From an uncultured Pseudomonadota bacterium (GTDB taxonomy: Bacteria; Pseudomonadota; Gammaproteobacteria; Burkholderiales; Rhodocyclaceae), in the NCBI GenBank assembly GCA_903939665.1, contig CAJAHZ010000012.1, positions 1 to 23,547 on the forward strand: a DNA stretch of 23,547 nt, given 5' to 3'. The position numbers were made by a program, and so were the translations under genes. This document shows, piece after piece, positions 22,784 to 23,547 of this stretch. Position 1 is the first letter of the stretch. Each line of letters opens with the position of its first letter. Below the pieces are notes generated by a model. It saw only the letters and a list, made by a program, of their open reading frames with translations, made no database searches and was not told the DNA's origin.

Positions 22784-23547
22784 ATGTCAGGCGCGTCTCC
22801 AGATATCCCCGCCGCCAGCCCGGCGACTGATGTTGCGCGACTGCAGGAGGCTGTCCGTCATTGGGCGCAGTTCGCCGCATCAACCATCGACGCCATTTCG
22901 GCGCACCTGTGCGTACTCGACAGAACCGGCAAGATTGTTGCCGTCAATGCAGCCTGGCGAAAATTCTACGACGACAATTCACCGCTCGCCGCGCCCGCCA
23001 GCAACTATGGCGTCGGCACCAATTATCTGGGCGTCTGCGCAGGCGCCATCAACGCCCATTCCGAAGAAGCCGAGCCGGTGGCCGACGGCGTGCGTGCCGT
23101 GATCAACGGGGAGATTGAACGCTTCAGCCTGGAATACCCCTGCCACTCGGCGACCGAACAACGCTGGTTCAATCTGGTCGTCACCCCGTTTCAGGACGCG
23201 AGCGGGCACGTCGTCCTGTCGCACGAGAACATCACAAAACGCAAACTGGCCGAGGATCGCCTGCGGGAAATGGCACAGCACGACTTTCTTACCGGGCTGC
23301 CCAACCGATCACTGTTCTCGGACCGGCTACAACAGGCCATCACCAATTGTCGGCGCAATGGTAGCCGACTGGCGTTCCTGTTCATCGATCTCGACCGATT
23401 CAAGCCCATCAACGATACGCTCGGGCATGCGGTAGGCGATCTCTTGCTGCAGGAGCTTGCCCTTCGCATGACGAACTGCGTGAGGGACTCGGATACCATC
23501 GCACGCATTGGTGGTGACGAGTTCGTGGCCCTCCTGCGCAATGTCGA
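22784..23547 (+). CDS. PAS-GGDEF diguanylate cyclase, 3' end cut by window edge
   Basis: The frame is open from ATG 22784 to the right edge (254 codons), with AAGGA 6 nt upstream. A PAS domain (about 25-155) contains IDAISAHLCVLDRTGKIVAV and FSLEYPCHSATEQRWF, the same PAS subtype as in the kinases at 3654 and 18874. It is joined by ENITKRKLAEDRLREMAQHD to a GGDEF domain (LTGLPNRSLF, LFIDLDRFKPINDTLGH). The catalytic GGDEF is at 243-247 with inhibitory-site RDSD five residues upstream, so it should be an active, product-inhibited synthase of cyclic-di-GMP. It has no membrane segment. An EAL or other domain may follow beyond the edge. It is divergent from the hemerythrin kinase and shares a 310-bp upstream region with it. 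Confidence 0.93.
   Translation, partial: MSGASPDIPAASPATDVARLQEAVRHWAQFAASTIDAISAHLCVLDRTGKIVAVNAAWRKFYDDNSPLAAPASNYGVGTNYLGVCAGAINAHSEEAEPVADGVRAVINGEIERFSLEYPCHSATEQRWFNLVVTPFQDASGHVVLSHENITKRKLAEDRLREMAQHDFLTGLPNRSLFSDRLQQAITNCRRNGSRLAFLFIDLDRFKPINDTLGHAVGDLLLQELALRMTNCVRDSDTIARIGGDEFVALLRNV

Noticed and set aside
1..23547. tRNA, rRNA, CRISPR arrays, insertion sequences
   Set aside because: No cloverleaf-like segments, regularly spaced identical repeats, or transposase-like frames were found by reading; the internal repeats are paralogous kinase domains.

Overview
The window is a dense block of bacterial signal-transduction genes: twelve protein genes, and every one encodes a sensor kinase, receiver protein, chemoreceptor, cyclic-di-GMP enzyme or HDOD regulator. 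No metabolic gene, RNA gene, insertion sequence, phage gene or CRISPR array is visible. High G+C, the codon bias (which creates long antisense shadow frames) and the protein families (dCACHE kinases with phytochrome-type transmitters, PAS-GGDEF-EAL-CZB, bacteriohemerythrin) suggest a betaproteobacterium, probably Rhodocyclaceae (Dechloromonas/Azonexus/Accumulibacter-like). This taxonomic call is inferred from style, not from a marker gene.

Layout. Eleven genes lie on the minus strand and one, at the right edge, on the plus strand. Reading in the direction of transcription: (i) 22473-17361 holds a large hybrid kinase (dCACHE-HAMP-PAS-HisKA-HATPase-REC-Hpt) ending in a hemerythrin domain, overlapping a REC-PAS-PAS-LuxR/FixJ-type DNA-binding regulator. 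(ii) 17203-13224 holds an HDOD-REC protein overlapping a PAS-PAS-GGDEF-EAL-CZB protein, closed by a terminator. (iii) 13002-10945 is a single methyl-accepting chemotaxis protein. (iv) 10797 to beyond the left edge is a six-gene run: three paralogous membrane CACHE/PAS kinases with near-interchangeable phytochrome-type transmitters, a stand-alone CheY/Rcp1-like receiver, a REC-kinase-REC hybrid, and a REC-PAS-PAS-kinase cut by the window edge. Four junctions in units (ii) and (iv) are, or may be, ATGA stop/start overlaps. On the plus strand at 22784 a PAS-GGDEF diguanylate cyclase starts and runs off the right edge.

Units (ii), (iii) and (iv) share one promoter architecture: a dyad centred on a TACCTC/GAGGTA-like 7-2-7 palindrome, a TACCAW heptamer, a TTACCC-like -35 with a 17-bp spacer, and a TACAKT -10, at identical spacings in all three. 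The sites resemble those of NarL/FixJ-family regulators, and the only DNA-binding protein encoded here is of that family. The simplest model (inference) is that the hemerythrin-tailed kinase phosphorylates the LuxR-type regulator, which then co-controls the chemoreceptor, the HDOD/c-di-GMP pair and the kinase cluster. Unit (i) has a different upstream region with three direct repeats at an exact 21-bp period.
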